Shown: positions 33,296 to 42,417 of the stretch, one piece after another
Layout: each line of letters begins with the position of its first letter
Numbering within the stretch: the first letter of the stretch is position 1
Assembly (NCBI GenBank): GCA_029202445.1
Contig: CP119321.1
Span: forward strand, 2,542,001 to 2,606,000
DNA from: Candidatus Microbacterium phytovorans
Lineage (GTDB): Bacteria > Actinomycetota > Actinomycetes > Actinomycetales > Microbacteriaceae
DNA length: 64,000 nucleotides
Reading direction: 5' to 3'
Notes under the pieces: model-generated
Seen by the model: only the letters and a program-made list of their open reading frames with translations
What the model was told of the DNA's origin: nothing
Databases searched by the model: none
Translations under genes and position numbers: made by a program

Positions 33296-35950
33296 TCAGT
33301 CGGCGGGGGTCAGGGTGAGGGTGTGGGTGGTGGCGGCGGCCACCGCGTCCGGGGTGAACGCCCACGGCGTCTGCCGCTTCTCCTGCCATGCCGCGAACTG
33401 GTCGGTGTAGTTGGGGTGGAACGCGTGCCCGCTCGCGCCGGTCAGATGGTTCCACCGCGACGCATCGAGGTCGGACAGGTCGATCGTCATGCGCATCGAC
33501 GGCACCGTCGAGGTCGAGAAGTCCTCGCCGAGCGCCCAGCCCGTGGCATCCACGACCGACGCGCCACCGCCGACGGGGAAAGGTCCACGGTTGAACAGCA
33601 TCTCGATCGGGGCGATGCCGCTCTCGCCGAACGACCCGTTCGTCAGGGTCAGCGTGTGCAGCGACCCCCAGTTCCACCGCGCAGGGTTGTCTCCCTGCAG
33701 CGTCACGAGCCGGTCGTACGCGTCTTCCGCGCTGCGCACGAGCATCTCGTCCCGCCCCGACACGCCCACGTCGTCGTTGACCCACCAGTCCGACGCAGGA
33801 TCGTCCAGCAGCCGGTCGACCACGAGGAACAGTCGGCCCTGACCCGCGAGGGATGCCGGGGCCTCCCGACGCGAGAACAGGTTCTGCGCGAGTTCGTCCC
33901 ACAGCACGTTCGCGTATGCCGCGGCGGCGCTGTCGGCCGTGCTCTGCGCATCCCACTGCTCCAGCAGCGCGACGCCCGCGCGGGCTCCCTCGCCCTCCAC
34001 CTCGACATCGGCGAACGCGGCGGCGAGCCGCTTGCCGATCCAGAACTCGTCGTCGGCCTGGATCGCCGACATGTCGTCGGCGGTGAGCTTGCCGCCCGCC
34101 GCAGCCCGTTCGATCAGGTGCACGATGCGCGCGGCGCGCCAGCCGTAGTCCCAGTCGTTCGTGAGGAAGTACTCGTAGTCCTCGTCGACGATCGCGTTGT
34201 TGGCGGTGACGATGTACCCGCTCTCGGGGTTGAACGCCATCGGCAGCTCGTCGAACGGGATGAAGCCCTGCCAGTCGTAGGCGGAATCCCACCCCGGCTG
34301 TGGCATCGACCCGTCGCCCGCGCCGCGGATCGGCAACCGGCCCGGCGTCTGGTAGCCGATGTTGCCCGCCGTGTCGGCGTAGACGAGGTTCTGCGCGGGA
34401 ACGTCGAAGAGGGATGCCGCCGCGCGGAAGTCCTCGATGCTCGCGGCCGTGTTGAGCGCGAACAGCGCCCGGGCGGTCGTCCCCGGCTGCAGCGCCGTCC
34501 ACTGGAGCGACACCGCGTACTCGCCGGTCGCGGGAACGTCGCCCGTCGCGGAGGGCGCCGTGACGGCATCCGTCTCCCCCGTGTACGGATCGTCGGCGAT
34601 GGCGGTGAAGTCGCCCGTGAGGCCCGACACGATGGGGCCGTGCACCGTCGAGCGGATCACCAGCTCCTCCGATGCACCGCCGGCGACCTCGATCGTCTCG
34701 GTGCGCACGTCGAGCGGCACGAGCTCGCCGTCGCGCCAGTAGCTGTCGCCCTCGACCTTCTCGAGATACAGGTCGGTGACGTCGGTCGTGAGGTTCGTGA
34801 ACCCCCACGCGACCGTCGCGTTGTGCCCGATGATCACCCCCGGCATCCCGGAGAAGCTGAACCCGGCGACGTCGAACGGGCACTCCTCGGAGACCGTCCT
34901 ACACCGCAGACCCACCTGGTACCAGACGCTCGGCATCGACGCGCCCAGATGCGGGTCGTTCGACAGGAGCGGCAGCCCGCTCTCCGTCAGCGCACCCGAG
35001 ACGACCCAGGAGTTCGAGCCGACCCCCTCGCCGACGCCGCCGAGGAGCGCGCTCGCCGCCTCGATGACGCTGCCGACCTCCTTCCAGTCCAGCCGGAGGG
35101 ATGCCGTGTCGGCGTCGGTGTCGGCGGCGTCGCCCGCGGGCGGAGTGATGACGGGGACGATCACGGGGTTCGTGTCGTAGGGGTACCCGGGGTATAGCTC
35201 GGCGATCTGCTCGGGGGTGTGCGTCTGGGCGAGGAGGGCGCGCGCCGTCTCGTCTTCGATGTTGCTGCGGAGGTCCCAGGCCATCGCCTTGAGCCACGCG
35301 ACGGAGTCGACCGCCGTCCACCGTTCGATCTCGTAGCCCGGGTTCTGGAGTCCGAGCACCGCGTACTCGAGCGAGGCGGCGCTGCCGGAGTGGTCGGCGA
35401 GATACGCGTTGACGCCGTCGGCATACGCCTCGTAGTAGCCGCGCTCCCGCTCGTCGAGCGCCTCGACCTCCTGTGCGGCGATCTCGTGCCAGCCCAGCGT
35501 GCGGAGGAACCGGTCGGTGCCCAGCTGCGACTCCCCGAACAGTTCCGAGAGCCGGCCGGCGGTGACGTGGCGGCGGAAGTCCATCTCCCAGAACCGGTCC
35601 TGTGCGTGCACATACCCCTGCGCGTAGAAGAGGTCGGCCGACGAGTCGGCGACGATGGTCGGGATGCCGAGTTCGTCGCGCATCACGCTGACCTCTGCCC
35701 CGAGGCCCGGCAGGGCGACGGTGCCCTCGAGCTGGGGGAACGACCGCTGCACGGTGTAGAGCAGGATGCCGGCGGCGATCAGGGCGAGCACGGTGACGCC
35801 CGCGACGACACCGAACGCCCACGCGCCGATCGTCCGGCCCAACGATCGGCGGCGGCGCGGTGCGGCGGGGTTTCCGTCTGTGGCCGTCCCGACCCCGTCG
35901 GGGCCGGTGGGGTCGTCGATGGACAGGCGTGCGTGCGAGGCGTCGGACAT
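33296..35950 (-). CDS. Penicillin acylase family hydrolase (N-terminal nucleophile amidase)
   Basis: 884 aa from the ATG at 35950 (a GTG six codons earlier is possible). A cytoplasmic Arg-rich N-terminus and one transmembrane helix (WAFGVVAGVTVLALIAAGIL) anchor it with the catalytic part outside. Ntn-hydrolase features are clear: alpha-chain VMRDELGIPTIVAD and QGYVHAQDRFWEMDF; autocatalytic cleavage site GVGSNSW, whose serine (about residue 312) becomes the N-terminal nucleophile of the beta chain; and LLSNDPHLG after it. It should cleave amides such as acyl-homoserine lactones or beta-lactam side chains; the substrate is unknown. Confidence 0.88.
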   Translation of the reverse strand: MSDASHARLSIDDPTGPDGVGTATDGNPAAPRRRRSLGRTIGAWAFGVVAGVTVLALIAAGILLYTVQRSFPQLEGTVALPGLGAEVSVMRDELGIPTIVADSSADLFYAQGYVHAQDRFWEMDFRRHVTAGRLSELFGESQLGTDRFLRTLGWHEIAAQEVEALDERERGYYEAYADGVNAYLADHSGSAASLEYAVLGLQNPGYEIERWTAVDSVAWLKAMAWDLRSNIEDETARALLAQTHTPEQIAELYPGYPYDTNPVIVPVITPPAGDAADTDADTASLRLDWKEVGSVIEAASALLGGVGEGVGSNSWVVSGALTESGLPLLSNDPHLGASMPSVWYQVGLRCRTVSEECPFDVAGFSFSGMPGVIIGHNATVAWGFTNLTTDVTDLYLEKVEGDSYWRDGELVPLDVRTETIEVAGGASEELVIRSTVHGPIVSGLTGDFTAIADDPYTGETDAVTAPSATGDVPATGEYAVSLQWTALQPGTTARALFALNTAASIEDFRAAASLFDVPAQNLVYADTAGNIGYQTPGRLPIRGAGDGSMPQPGWDSAYDWQGFIPFDELPMAFNPESGYIVTANNAIVDEDYEYFLTNDWDYGWRAARIVHLIERAAAGGKLTADDMSAIQADDEFWIGKRLAAAFADVEVEGEGARAGVALLEQWDAQSTADSAAAAYANVLWDELAQNLFSRREAPASLAGQGRLFLVVDRLLDDPASDWWVNDDVGVSGRDEMLVRSAEDAYDRLVTLQGDNPARWNWGSLHTLTLTNGSFGESGIAPIEMLFNRGPFPVGGGASVVDATGWALGEDFSTSTVPSMRMTIDLSDLDASRWNHLTGASGHAFHPNYTDQFAAWQEKRQTPWAFTPDAVAAATTHTLTLTPAD

Positions 35951-36089
35951 CGGTGTCGAGAGCTCCACTGGGGCGTCGGCTTCATCGCTTCGGGTCGCGA
36001 TCGGGCCGCGCGCCCCAGAAGCGTGGCCTTCCTGGCATCCTAACCGGCCCCGTGAGACTCGGTGTCAGTCGGGATGCGTCTGCGGGCGC

Positions 36090-37148
36090 TCACGTCGGGC
36101 GCGCGTTCCGCTGCCACCACCGGTGTGGCCGCGCGTGGAGTCGCTCCAGCTGTTCCGCGCACCTGTTCCGGTACTCCGTCGCGTTCCTGAGCCGCCTGTC
36201 GAGGGGCTGGAGGGCTGTCGCCGCGAGTAGCTGTCGGCCACCCCACGGGACGAGGTACGCCGCCGCGGGCAACGCGACACCGACCGCGAAGACGGGCGCG
36301 TACGGGAGCCCACCCGAGGAGACGATCGCGGCCGTCGGTGCCGCGAGAAAAAGAGACGACCCCGTTGCGAGAAACCGGCGGGTCGGTCGCGAAGCGACCT
36401 GGTAACGGGCGGCCCACATCGAGACTGCGACCGTGTGGACCAAAAGGAGGAGGATCACCGAAGCCATGCCCACCCGCCAGCCGTACGCGGCGAGGAGGGC
36501 GACACCCACCCCGGTGAGCGGGGCAACGACGATAAGGGCGACGAGCGTCAGCGACCGCCCGAGCGAGGTCTTCGGATAGGCGCGAACGTTCACCCGCCGC
36601 CGCCATATCGTCAGCGTGTCGACGAGTTGCGCCGCGTCCTCGTGACGTTGTTCGAGGGTTCCCACCGCCGCCCGCGAAACCAGCACCGTCAGCATCAGCA
36701 CGATGGGCCACGCCAGCGCCACGCCGCCGTTGTCCCCGACCGGGACGCGCGGCCACAGCGCGGCTACGACCGCAAGGAGGACCCACACCGCGTATGCCGG
36801 ACCCACGAAGTAGGCGGCCGAACCGATCGCTCGCCGCACTGTCGCCCGCTCCTTCACCGCCTCGACATCGTCGTTGGCGCGCCCTTGCCAGTCGGGCAAT
36901 GTCAATACTGCGAGAGCGGCCACGAGCGCCGTGATGTAAACCGGGACGACCCAAGGCGCAGCCATGCCGGTGACCGTCGTCAGTTGTCTCATGAACCGCG
37001 TCGGGTCCCACCGGGCGAGGGCGACGACCGCGGCAACAAGGAGCGAAACGACGAGCGCGAGAGCCACGGTGTTCAGGACGAACGCGTTCGTCGCGTGGCG
37101 CACACTCGTCAGCGGTCGCGTCAGAATGGGAACAGTCTCGGACATCAC
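36090..37148 (-). CDS. Polytopic membrane protein of unknown function
   Basis: 352 aa with about eight hydrophobic segments (FVLNTVALALVVSLLVAAVV; WVVPVYITALVAALAVL; YAVWVLLAVVAALW) and a charged cytoplasmic tail (DRRLRNATEYRNRCAEQLER). A central soluble loop has EQRHEDAAQLVDTLTIWRRR. No family recognised. It is divergent from the AAA ATPase gene, from which it is separated by an 11-bp inverted repeat region; a functional link is possible but not shown. Confidence 0.65.
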   Translation of the reverse strand: MMSETVPILTRPLTSVRHATNAFVLNTVALALVVSLLVAAVVALARWDPTRFMRQLTTVTGMAAPWVVPVYITALVAALAVLTLPDWQGRANDDVEAVKERATVRRAIGSAAYFVGPAYAVWVLLAVVAALWPRVPVGDNGGVALAWPIVLMLTVLVSRAAVGTLEQRHEDAAQLVDTLTIWRRRVNVRAYPKTSLGRSLTLVALIVVAPLTGVGVALLAAYGWRVGMASVILLLLVHTVAVSMWAARYQVASRPTRRFLATGSSLFLAAPTAAIVSSGGLPYAPVFAVGVALPAAAYLVPWGGRQLLAATALQPLDRRLRNATEYRNRCAEQLERLHARPHRWWQRNARPT

Positions 37149-37194
37149 ACCCCCTGCTCCTCAAGCTACGGGAACGCATGACGGAGCCGCTGTC

Positions 37195-37252
37195 TTTATC
37201 GACGTATGCTGACTTTAGGGAAATCGACTAAAACGGACTAACGTCGATAAAC
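37195..37252 (+). promoter_or_regulatory. 11-bp inverted repeat and leaderless-type promoter of the ATPase gene
   Basis: TTTATCGACGT (37195-37205) and its exact inverse ACGTCGATAAA (37241-37251) are 35 bp apart. The right arm overlaps a -10-like TAAACT (37247-37252) that ends seven bases before the ATG at 37260, with TCGACT 17 bp upstream as a possible -35. This spacing predicts a transcript that begins at or near the start codon, and there is no ribosome-binding site. Confidence 0.5.
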
Positions 37253-37259
37253 TCACTCC

Positions 37260-38489
37260 ATGCAGGCTCTGACCAACCCCTACACCCCGAATGCCGGCGC
37301 CGAACCACAAGCGGTGGTAGGACGCGATGACCAGCTCGGTTCGTTCGACCTGCTCCTCGCCCGCATCGAACGAGGCCGCACCGAACAGTCGATGATCATC
37401 ACGGGCCTGCGCGGGGTAGGAAAGACGGTGCTCCTCGGCCAGTTCCGTGCAAAGGCGCTTGCGCGCGATTGGGTGGTCGTTGAACTCGAAGTGAGCAAGA
37501 ACGACGAGAACCACTTTCGCAATGCGCTCGCCACAAAACTCAGGACCGCCCTGTTCGAGTTGTCTCCGAAAGCGCGGTGGACGGACCGGTTCACACACGC
37601 TGCGCAGGTACTGCGGTCGTTCACCGTCAGCGTCGATGCCTCCGGCACCTGGTCCGCCGGCCTCGATGTCGATGCTGCTGAGGGTTATGCGGACCACTCG
37701 AACCTTGCATTGGACGTCACCGATGTCTTCGTAGCCCTAGGGGAAGCAGCGCAAGAACGCGAGCGAGGAGTCGTGCTCCTCCTGGACGAGGTGCAGTTCC
37801 TCAGCAAGCCTCAGCTCGAGGCCGTCATCGAGGCGCTGCACAAGATGGTCCAGCGGAAGCTCCCGGTGACAATGGTGGGCGCCGGTCTACCGCAGATCGC
37901 GGAGCTCGCGGGCGATGCGAAGTCCTACGCGGAGAGGTTGTTCAAGTTCCCTTCCATCGGAAATCTTGGCGAAGACGACGCCAAGGCCGCCCTCACCAAG
38001 CCGGCTGCAGAGGAGGGGGTCAGTTTCGAGAACGGCGCACTGACAAAAGCCATAGAGATTACGGGAGGCTACCCGTACTTTCTCCAAGAGCTTGGATACG
38101 CGGTCTGGACAGTAGCCGAAGGACCGAGAATCTCTGTCGACGACGTCGTGCTGGCCGTGCCCGGCTACGAGGCCAAACTCGACGAGTCCTTCTTCCGCGT
38201 CCGCCTCGATCGTGCCACTGAGATGCAGCGCGCCTACTTGCGTGCGATGGCGGAACTCGGTCCCGCTCCCCAAAAGGCATCCGAGGTTGCGGACGTCATG
38301 GGGCGGACGTCTCAGAATCTCGGTCCTACACGGGCCGAACTGATCAACATGGGACTGCTGTACACGCCCGAGCACGGATATGCCGCATTCACCGTCCCTC
38401 ACTTCGACAAGTTCCTCATCCGGGCAGTGCCGACGTTGGAAGTCCCGCCGCTGAGACCGAGACCACCGAAGAATTCGAGGTCGCGCTAA
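37260..38489 (+). CDS. AAA-type ATP-binding protein (archaeal-ATPase/Orc-like)
   Basis: 409 aa. Walker A ITGLRGVGKTVLL (residues about 47-55 for the P-loop), Walker B VVLLLDEVQFL (about 170), and a sensor-like MVGAGLPQIAEL are present; the C-terminal 120 residues look like a winged helix (AEVADVMGRTSQNLGPTRAE-style segment). Such STAND/Orc-like ATPases occur as single genes in actinobacteria, often near mobile or defence genes, and their role is not settled. The start at 37260 has no ribosome site but fits a leaderless message. Confidence 0.75.
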   Translation: MQALTNPYTPNAGAEPQAVVGRDDQLGSFDLLLARIERGRTEQSMIITGLRGVGKTVLLGQFRAKALARDWVVVELEVSKNDENHFRNALATKLRTALFELSPKARWTDRFTHAAQVLRSFTVSVDASGTWSAGLDVDAAEGYADHSNLALDVTDVFVALGEAAQERERGVVLLLDEVQFLSKPQLEAVIEALHKMVQRKLPVTMVGAGLPQIAELAGDAKSYAERLFKFPSIGNLGEDDAKAALTKPAAEEGVSFENGALTKAIEITGGYPYFLQELGYAVWTVAEGPRISVDDVVLAVPGYEAKLDESFFRVRLDRATEMQRAYLRAMAELGPAPQKASEVADVMGRTSQNLGPTRAELINMGLLYTPEHGYAAFTVPHFDKFLIRAVPTLEVPPLRPRPPKNSRSR

Positions 38490-38541
38490 GCACGCTCAGC
38501 CGGGCCGCGGGCACGTGGACGCGTGCGTCTGCGGGCGCGCG

Positions 38542-40485
38542 TCAGCCGATGAGGCTCGGCTGCAGATCGCGCAGGGTGCGGCGGTGCGTCATGCGGGCGA
38601 CGCCCGCGATCGCCACCCCGAGCGCGGCACCGAGCCACAGCAGGAGCACCGCCACGTCGCCGGCGACGCGGTCGAGGGCACCCCCGTACATCAGCTGGCG
38701 CATGGCATCCACGACGTAGCCCATCGGGAGCACGTGATGGAGGGCGGCGAGCGGGCCGGGGAGGGTCTGCCACGGGAAGGTGCCGCCGGCTGTGACCAAC
38801 TGCAGCACCATGAGCACGAGCCCGACGAACTGACCGACCGAGCCGAGCCACACGTTCAGCGCCAGGATGATCGCCGCGTAGGTGAACGACGCGAGCACCA
38901 GGATGCCGAGGGTGCCGAGCGGGTGGGCGAACCCGAATCCCAGGGCGAGGGAGAGCACCCCGAACAGCACGATCATGCCCACCGCGCCGAGGAGGGCGGG
39001 GGTGAGCCAGCCCGCGAGAGCGATCCGGACGGGCGAGCGCAGCGCCGTGACGGCGCGACGGGAGACCGGCTTGACGATGAGGAACAGGGCGTAGATGCCG
39101 ATCCACGCGGCCAGGGCGGCGAAGAACGGTGCGAGCCCGGCGCCGTAGTCCGACGCGTGCGCGGTGCTGCTGCTGTCGACCGCGACCGGGTCGGCGATCG
39201 TCTCGGCCTGCGCGGCGCGGAGGTCGGCCGACGCGTCGGGGAGGGCCGCGACTCCGTCGGCGAGTCCCGCCCGCAGCTCGTCCGCGCCGTTCGCGAGCGT
39301 GCTGAGGCCCGCGCGCAGACGCTCCGCCCCCGCGTCGAGTCGCGCCGCCCCGTCGGACAGCTCGGACGTGCCGGATGCCAGTCGCCCCGCGCCGTCCGCG
39401 AGCTCTTCGGCCCCGTTGGACACCTGCGCCGAGCCCGACGCGACCTGATCGGCGCCGTCGGAGACCTGGGCGGCACCGGAGGCGAGGGCGTCGACCTTGC
39501 CGACGGCGGCGTCGACGCGGTCGGCGCCGGTCGCCAGCGCGTCGCCGAGCGGGTCGAGTTCGGCGAGCACCGCGGCGACCTCGGATGCCGAGAGCCCGTG
39601 CTCGGTGAGCGCACGCTCGATGTCGGCCCGCGCGTCGGGGAGGAGCCCGACGGCGCGATCGACGGCGTCGCCGGCGCGGTCGGCGTACCCGGCGAGGGTC
39701 GCCGTGCCGTCGGCCACCTGCTGGGCGCCGTCGGCGACTCGGGCCGCTCCCGACGCGACGCGCGCCGAACCCGACGCGAGCGTGTCGGCACCGTCGGCGA
39801 GGGTCTTCGCCCCGGTCGCCGCCGTCTTTGCTCCCTTCGAGAGTTCGCCCGCGCCGTCGGCCAGCGTGGTCGCGCCGGCGACCGCGTCGTCGGCACCGTC
39901 GGTGAGCTTCGTCGCGCCGTCGGTGGCCGTCACGAGCTGCGCGCGGATGTCGGCGATGCCGTCGAGCAGGCGTCCGGCTACTTCCTCACCGACGAGTTCG
40001 GCGACCGAGCGTCGGATCTTCTCGACCGCCTGCGAACCGATCGACGACGCGAGGTAGTTGTTGGCGTCGTTGGTGGACAGGACGATCGTTGCCTGGTGGG
40101 GGTCGTCGCCGCCGGCGCTCGTGAGCGCGGCGGAGAAGTCGGCGGGGAGTGTCACGGTGAAGTCGACATCGCCGTTGCGGAGGGCATCGGCGGCGGCGTC
40201 GGCCCCGAGGAGCTGCCAGTCGAACGCGCCGCCGTCGAGCAGCTGGTCCGCCACCTGCGCACCGTAGTCAGCGGCATCCTGATTCGCGGATGCCGGCACG
40301 CCCGCGTCGAGGTCGACCAAAGCCACCGGCACGTCCTCGAACTTGCCGTACGGGTCTTGATTCGCCCACAGGTACAGGCCGCCGTAGAGCACCGGCACGA
40401 GCGTGAGCGCAATGAGCGCGATGACTGACATGCGGGTCGCGGTGAGGCGACGGAACTCCGCCGAGATGAGCGCGGGGATCTTCAT
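38542..40485 (-). CDS. YhgE/Pip-family membrane protein
   Basis: 647 aa from the ATG at 40485 (GGGAGG six bases upstream). A first helix (MSVIALIALTLVPVLYGGLY) precedes a large extracellular domain with DLDAGVPASANQD, and a long run of heptad-like DGA/SGA repeats (DGADTLASGSARVASGAARV). Five C-terminal helices of the ABC-2 type end the protein. This is the layout of YhgE and the phage infection protein Pip, which serves as a phage receptor in lactococci; other relatives support type VII secretion. It overlaps the degenerate ATPase gene by 4 bp. Confidence 0.88.
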   Translation of the reverse strand: MKIPALISAEFRRLTATRMSVIALIALTLVPVLYGGLYLWANQDPYGKFEDVPVALVDLDAGVPASANQDAADYGAQVADQLLDGGAFDWQLLGADAAADALRNGDVDFTVTLPADFSAALTSAGGDDPHQATIVLSTNDANNYLASSIGSQAVEKIRRSVAELVGEEVAGRLLDGIADIRAQLVTATDGATKLTDGADDAVAGATTLADGAGELSKGAKTAATGAKTLADGADTLASGSARVASGAARVADGAQQVADGTATLAGYADRAGDAVDRAVGLLPDARADIERALTEHGLSASEVAAVLAELDPLGDALATGADRVDAAVGKVDALASGAAQVSDGADQVASGSAQVSNGAEELADGAGRLASGTSELSDGAARLDAGAERLRAGLSTLANGADELRAGLADGVAALPDASADLRAAQAETIADPVAVDSSSTAHASDYGAGLAPFFAALAAWIGIYALFLIVKPVSRRAVTALRSPVRIALAGWLTPALLGAVGMIVLFGVLSLALGFGFAHPLGTLGILVLASFTYAAIILALNVWLGSVGQFVGLVLMVLQLVTAGGTFPWQTLPGPLAALHHVLPMGYVVDAMRQLMYGGALDRVAGDVAVLLLWLGAALGVAIAGVARMTHRRTLRDLQPSLIG

Positions 40486-41156
40486 CGCGCACCTCCCGCG
40501 ATCCGCCCGCGGACGCCTCGCAGGCGCACGCCGCTGGCACGCGGCCGACGGCGACGCGCCGAGCCGGTGGTCTCCGCGACGACGGCCGCTGCCGTGCGCC
40601 CCGCGATGACGAGCACCGCGAAGCCGCGATCGGCGAACTCCTCCACGAGCGGCCACCACTGCGCGGGTTCGGCGCCGTGGCGGTCGGGAGAGACGAGCAC
40701 GAGACCCTCGATGCCGGGGCGGCGGGATGCCAGCTCCAGCAGCACGCGCAGTCGGTCGACGGGGGCGACGTCGGCGATCGGAACTCGCGAGAGGTGACGG
40801 AGGCCGTGTTCGTCGAGCCACCGTCGGGCCGCGAGCGGGTCGGACGGGAGGCCGGCGAACATGAGCTCCTCGCCGACCACACCGGCCAGTGCCACGTCGG
40901 GCGCGGGTTCGCTCACGTCGGGCGCATCCACCAGGGCGGTGCGACGACGGAGGTCGCGCGGCACGGCGCGACCGTCGATCGTGACGCGGCCCGTGTCGGG
41001 GCGCATGCGTCCGGTGGCGATGAGACCGAGCACCGTGGGGCGCTGCTCGGTCTCGGCGATGGCGAGCGCGGCGCGGCCGCTGCGGTAGCTGAGCGTGGTG
41101 TCGGGCAGTGCGAGACCGCGCCGACCCTTCGAGACGTCGGCGAGTTCGACGAGCAT
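40482..41156 (-). CDS. ABC-ATPase-like protein lacking Walker motifs
   Basis: 224 aa. The fold trace is ABC-like (LVELADVSKGRRGLALPDTT; RPDTGRVTIDGRAVPRDL after a LIATGRM step), but the P-loop position reads AETEQRPTVLGLIA with no GxxGxGKS/T, and no LSGGQ or DE Walker B pair is evident. It probably cannot hydrolyse ATP and may be a structural or regulatory partner of the YhgE/Pip protein. It lies between TetR and Pip genes with overlapping junctions, so the three form one operon. Confidence 0.65.
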   Translation of the reverse strand: MLVELADVSKGRRGLALPDTTLSYRSGRAALAIAETEQRPTVLGLIATGRMRPDTGRVTIDGRAVPRDLRRRTALVDAPDVSEPAPDVALAGVVGEELMFAGLPSDPLAARRWLDEHGLRHLSRVPIADVAPVDRLRVLLELASRRPGIEGLVLVSPDRHGAEPAQWWPLVEEFADRGFAVLVIAGRTAAAVVAETTGSARRRRPRASGVRLRGVRGRIAGGAR

Positions 41157-41773
41157 CAGGGCTCCGTATCGAGAGAGAGGAGGACGGCATCCGCTTCGCG
41201 CCACGACAGGCCGGCGATCGACAGCACGGCACGGACGGCGAGGAGGCGGGCGTCGGGGGAGGAGGCGTCGAGGCGGGTGACGACGACGCGCGCCGTCTCC
41301 TCGATGAGTCGCGCGACCGTCGGGCCGGCGACGTCGGTGCGAAGCATGCCGTCGGCCTGCCCGCGCCGGACGAGCTCGGCCACCGTGCGCCGCAGCGGAG
41401 CGAGGGCGGCGGCGGTCCACTCGACGTGCGTCTCATCGAGGGCGAGGGCGGCGGCCACCTGGACGTGGGCCGCCTCCGTCCACAGTCGATCGGTGAGGCG
41501 AGCCAGTGCGAGCGGTGCGGGGTCGGTTCCGTCGACGGCGTCGGCGATCGCGTTGAAGCGCGGAGCGCCGGCGTCGATGAGTTCGCGCAGGAGTGCGTCG
41601 CGGTCGTCGAAGTGGCCGTAGAGCGCGCGCCGCGTCAGGCCGGCGGCCCGGGCGATCGTGTCGATCGACGCGTGCGGGTCGTGGGCGAGGGTGGTGGCTG
41701 CCGCCGAGAGGATTCCTGCGCGGTTGGCCGCGGCATCCCTTCTCGGGCGACGCGCCGGCGCGGTCGTGCTCAT
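41156..41773 (-). CDS. TetR-family regulator
   Basis: 205 aa. The helix-turn-helix is at residues about 35-60 (SIDTIARAAGLTRRALYGHF). The C-terminal ligand domain is helical and Ala/Leu-rich. It is first in an operon with the ABC-like and YhgE/Pip genes (stop and next start share one base), so it likely represses them and senses a small ligand or membrane stress. Confidence 0.88.
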   Translation of the reverse strand: MSTTAPARRPRRDAAANRAGILSAAATTLAHDPHASIDTIARAAGLTRRALYGHFDDRDALLRELIDAGAPRFNAIADAVDGTDPAPLALARLTDRLWTEAAHVQVAAALALDETHVEWTAAALAPLRRTVAELVRRGQADGMLRTDVAGPTVARLIEETARVVVTRLDASSPDARLLAVRAVLSIAGLSWREADAVLLSLDTEP

Positions 41774-41853
41774 GGCTCCAGCGTACGAAACTACACATGC
41801 GTGTGCAAGTTATCTGGGCGAACTCTCAGCGATGCGCGTGCGGCGCCGCGTTT

Positions 41854-42053
41854 CGGTCGTTGAGCGAGGGCGTGCGGCGCCCGAGACGAAACGGTGGTGG
41901 GGCGGGGTGCGGCGCTTCGTCTCGCTGCGCTCGCTCAACGACCGGGCGAGGCGGGTACCGGGTGCGGCGTTTCGTCTCGCTGCGCTCGCTCAACGACCGG
42001 GCGAGGCGGGTACCGGTCGTTGAGTGAGGGCGCGCAGCGCCCGAGACGAAACG
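41854..42053. repeat. GTTTCGTCTCG…CTCAACGACCG repeat family, first cluster
   Basis: Four copies. Long-type copies (about 39 bp) in reverse orientation are at 41854-41893 and 42014-42053; short-type copies (31 bp) in forward orientation are at 41915-41945 and 41969-42000. The shared ends are GTTTCGTCTCG and CTCAACGACCG; the long type has eight additional G/C bases in the centre. Non-coding. Confidence 0.85.
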
Positions 42054-42102
42054 GGTGTGGATGAATGGAACCGATGCCCCGCGGCATCCGTACGCTCATC
42101 CG

Positions 42103-42399
42103 ATGCCGTACGTCTATATGCTGCGCTGCTCCGACGGGACGCTCTACGTCGGGAGCACGCATGACCTCGCGCGGCGGCTCGCGCAGCACCAGGCGGGAGA
42201 GGGCGCGGCGTACACGCGACGTCGACGTCCGGTCGAGCTGTACTGGTCGAGCGAGTGCGCGCGCATCGATGAGGCGTTCGCGTGGGAGAAGCGGCTGCAG
42301 GGATGGAGTCACGCCAAGCGCATCGCCTTTGCGGAGGGTGGACTGGATGCCGTGCGCGGCTGGAGCGCCGCACATCGCCGCCGTTCCCCTGGGGACTGA
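42103..42399 (+). CDS. GIY-YIG nuclease-domain protein (UPF0213-like)
   Basis: 98 aa from the ATG at 42103. The family core is plain: YVYMLRCSDGTLYVGSTHDL with the Arg-rich RRLAQHQAG after it, then AYTRRRRP and WEKRLQGWSHAKRIA, whose glutamate binds metal. Length fits the small stand-alone GIY-YIG proteins, whose role is uncertain. It is hemmed in on both sides by the 31/39-bp repeats, which is the main oddity; no ribosome site is convincing. Confidence 0.85.
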   Translation: MPYVYMLRCSDGTLYVGSTHDLARRLAQHQAGEGAAYTRRRRPVELYWSSECARIDEAFAWEKRLQGWSHAKRIAFAEGGLDAVRGWSAAHRRRSPGD

Positions 42400-42417
42400 G
42401 CTGTGGGGTGGTGCGGC

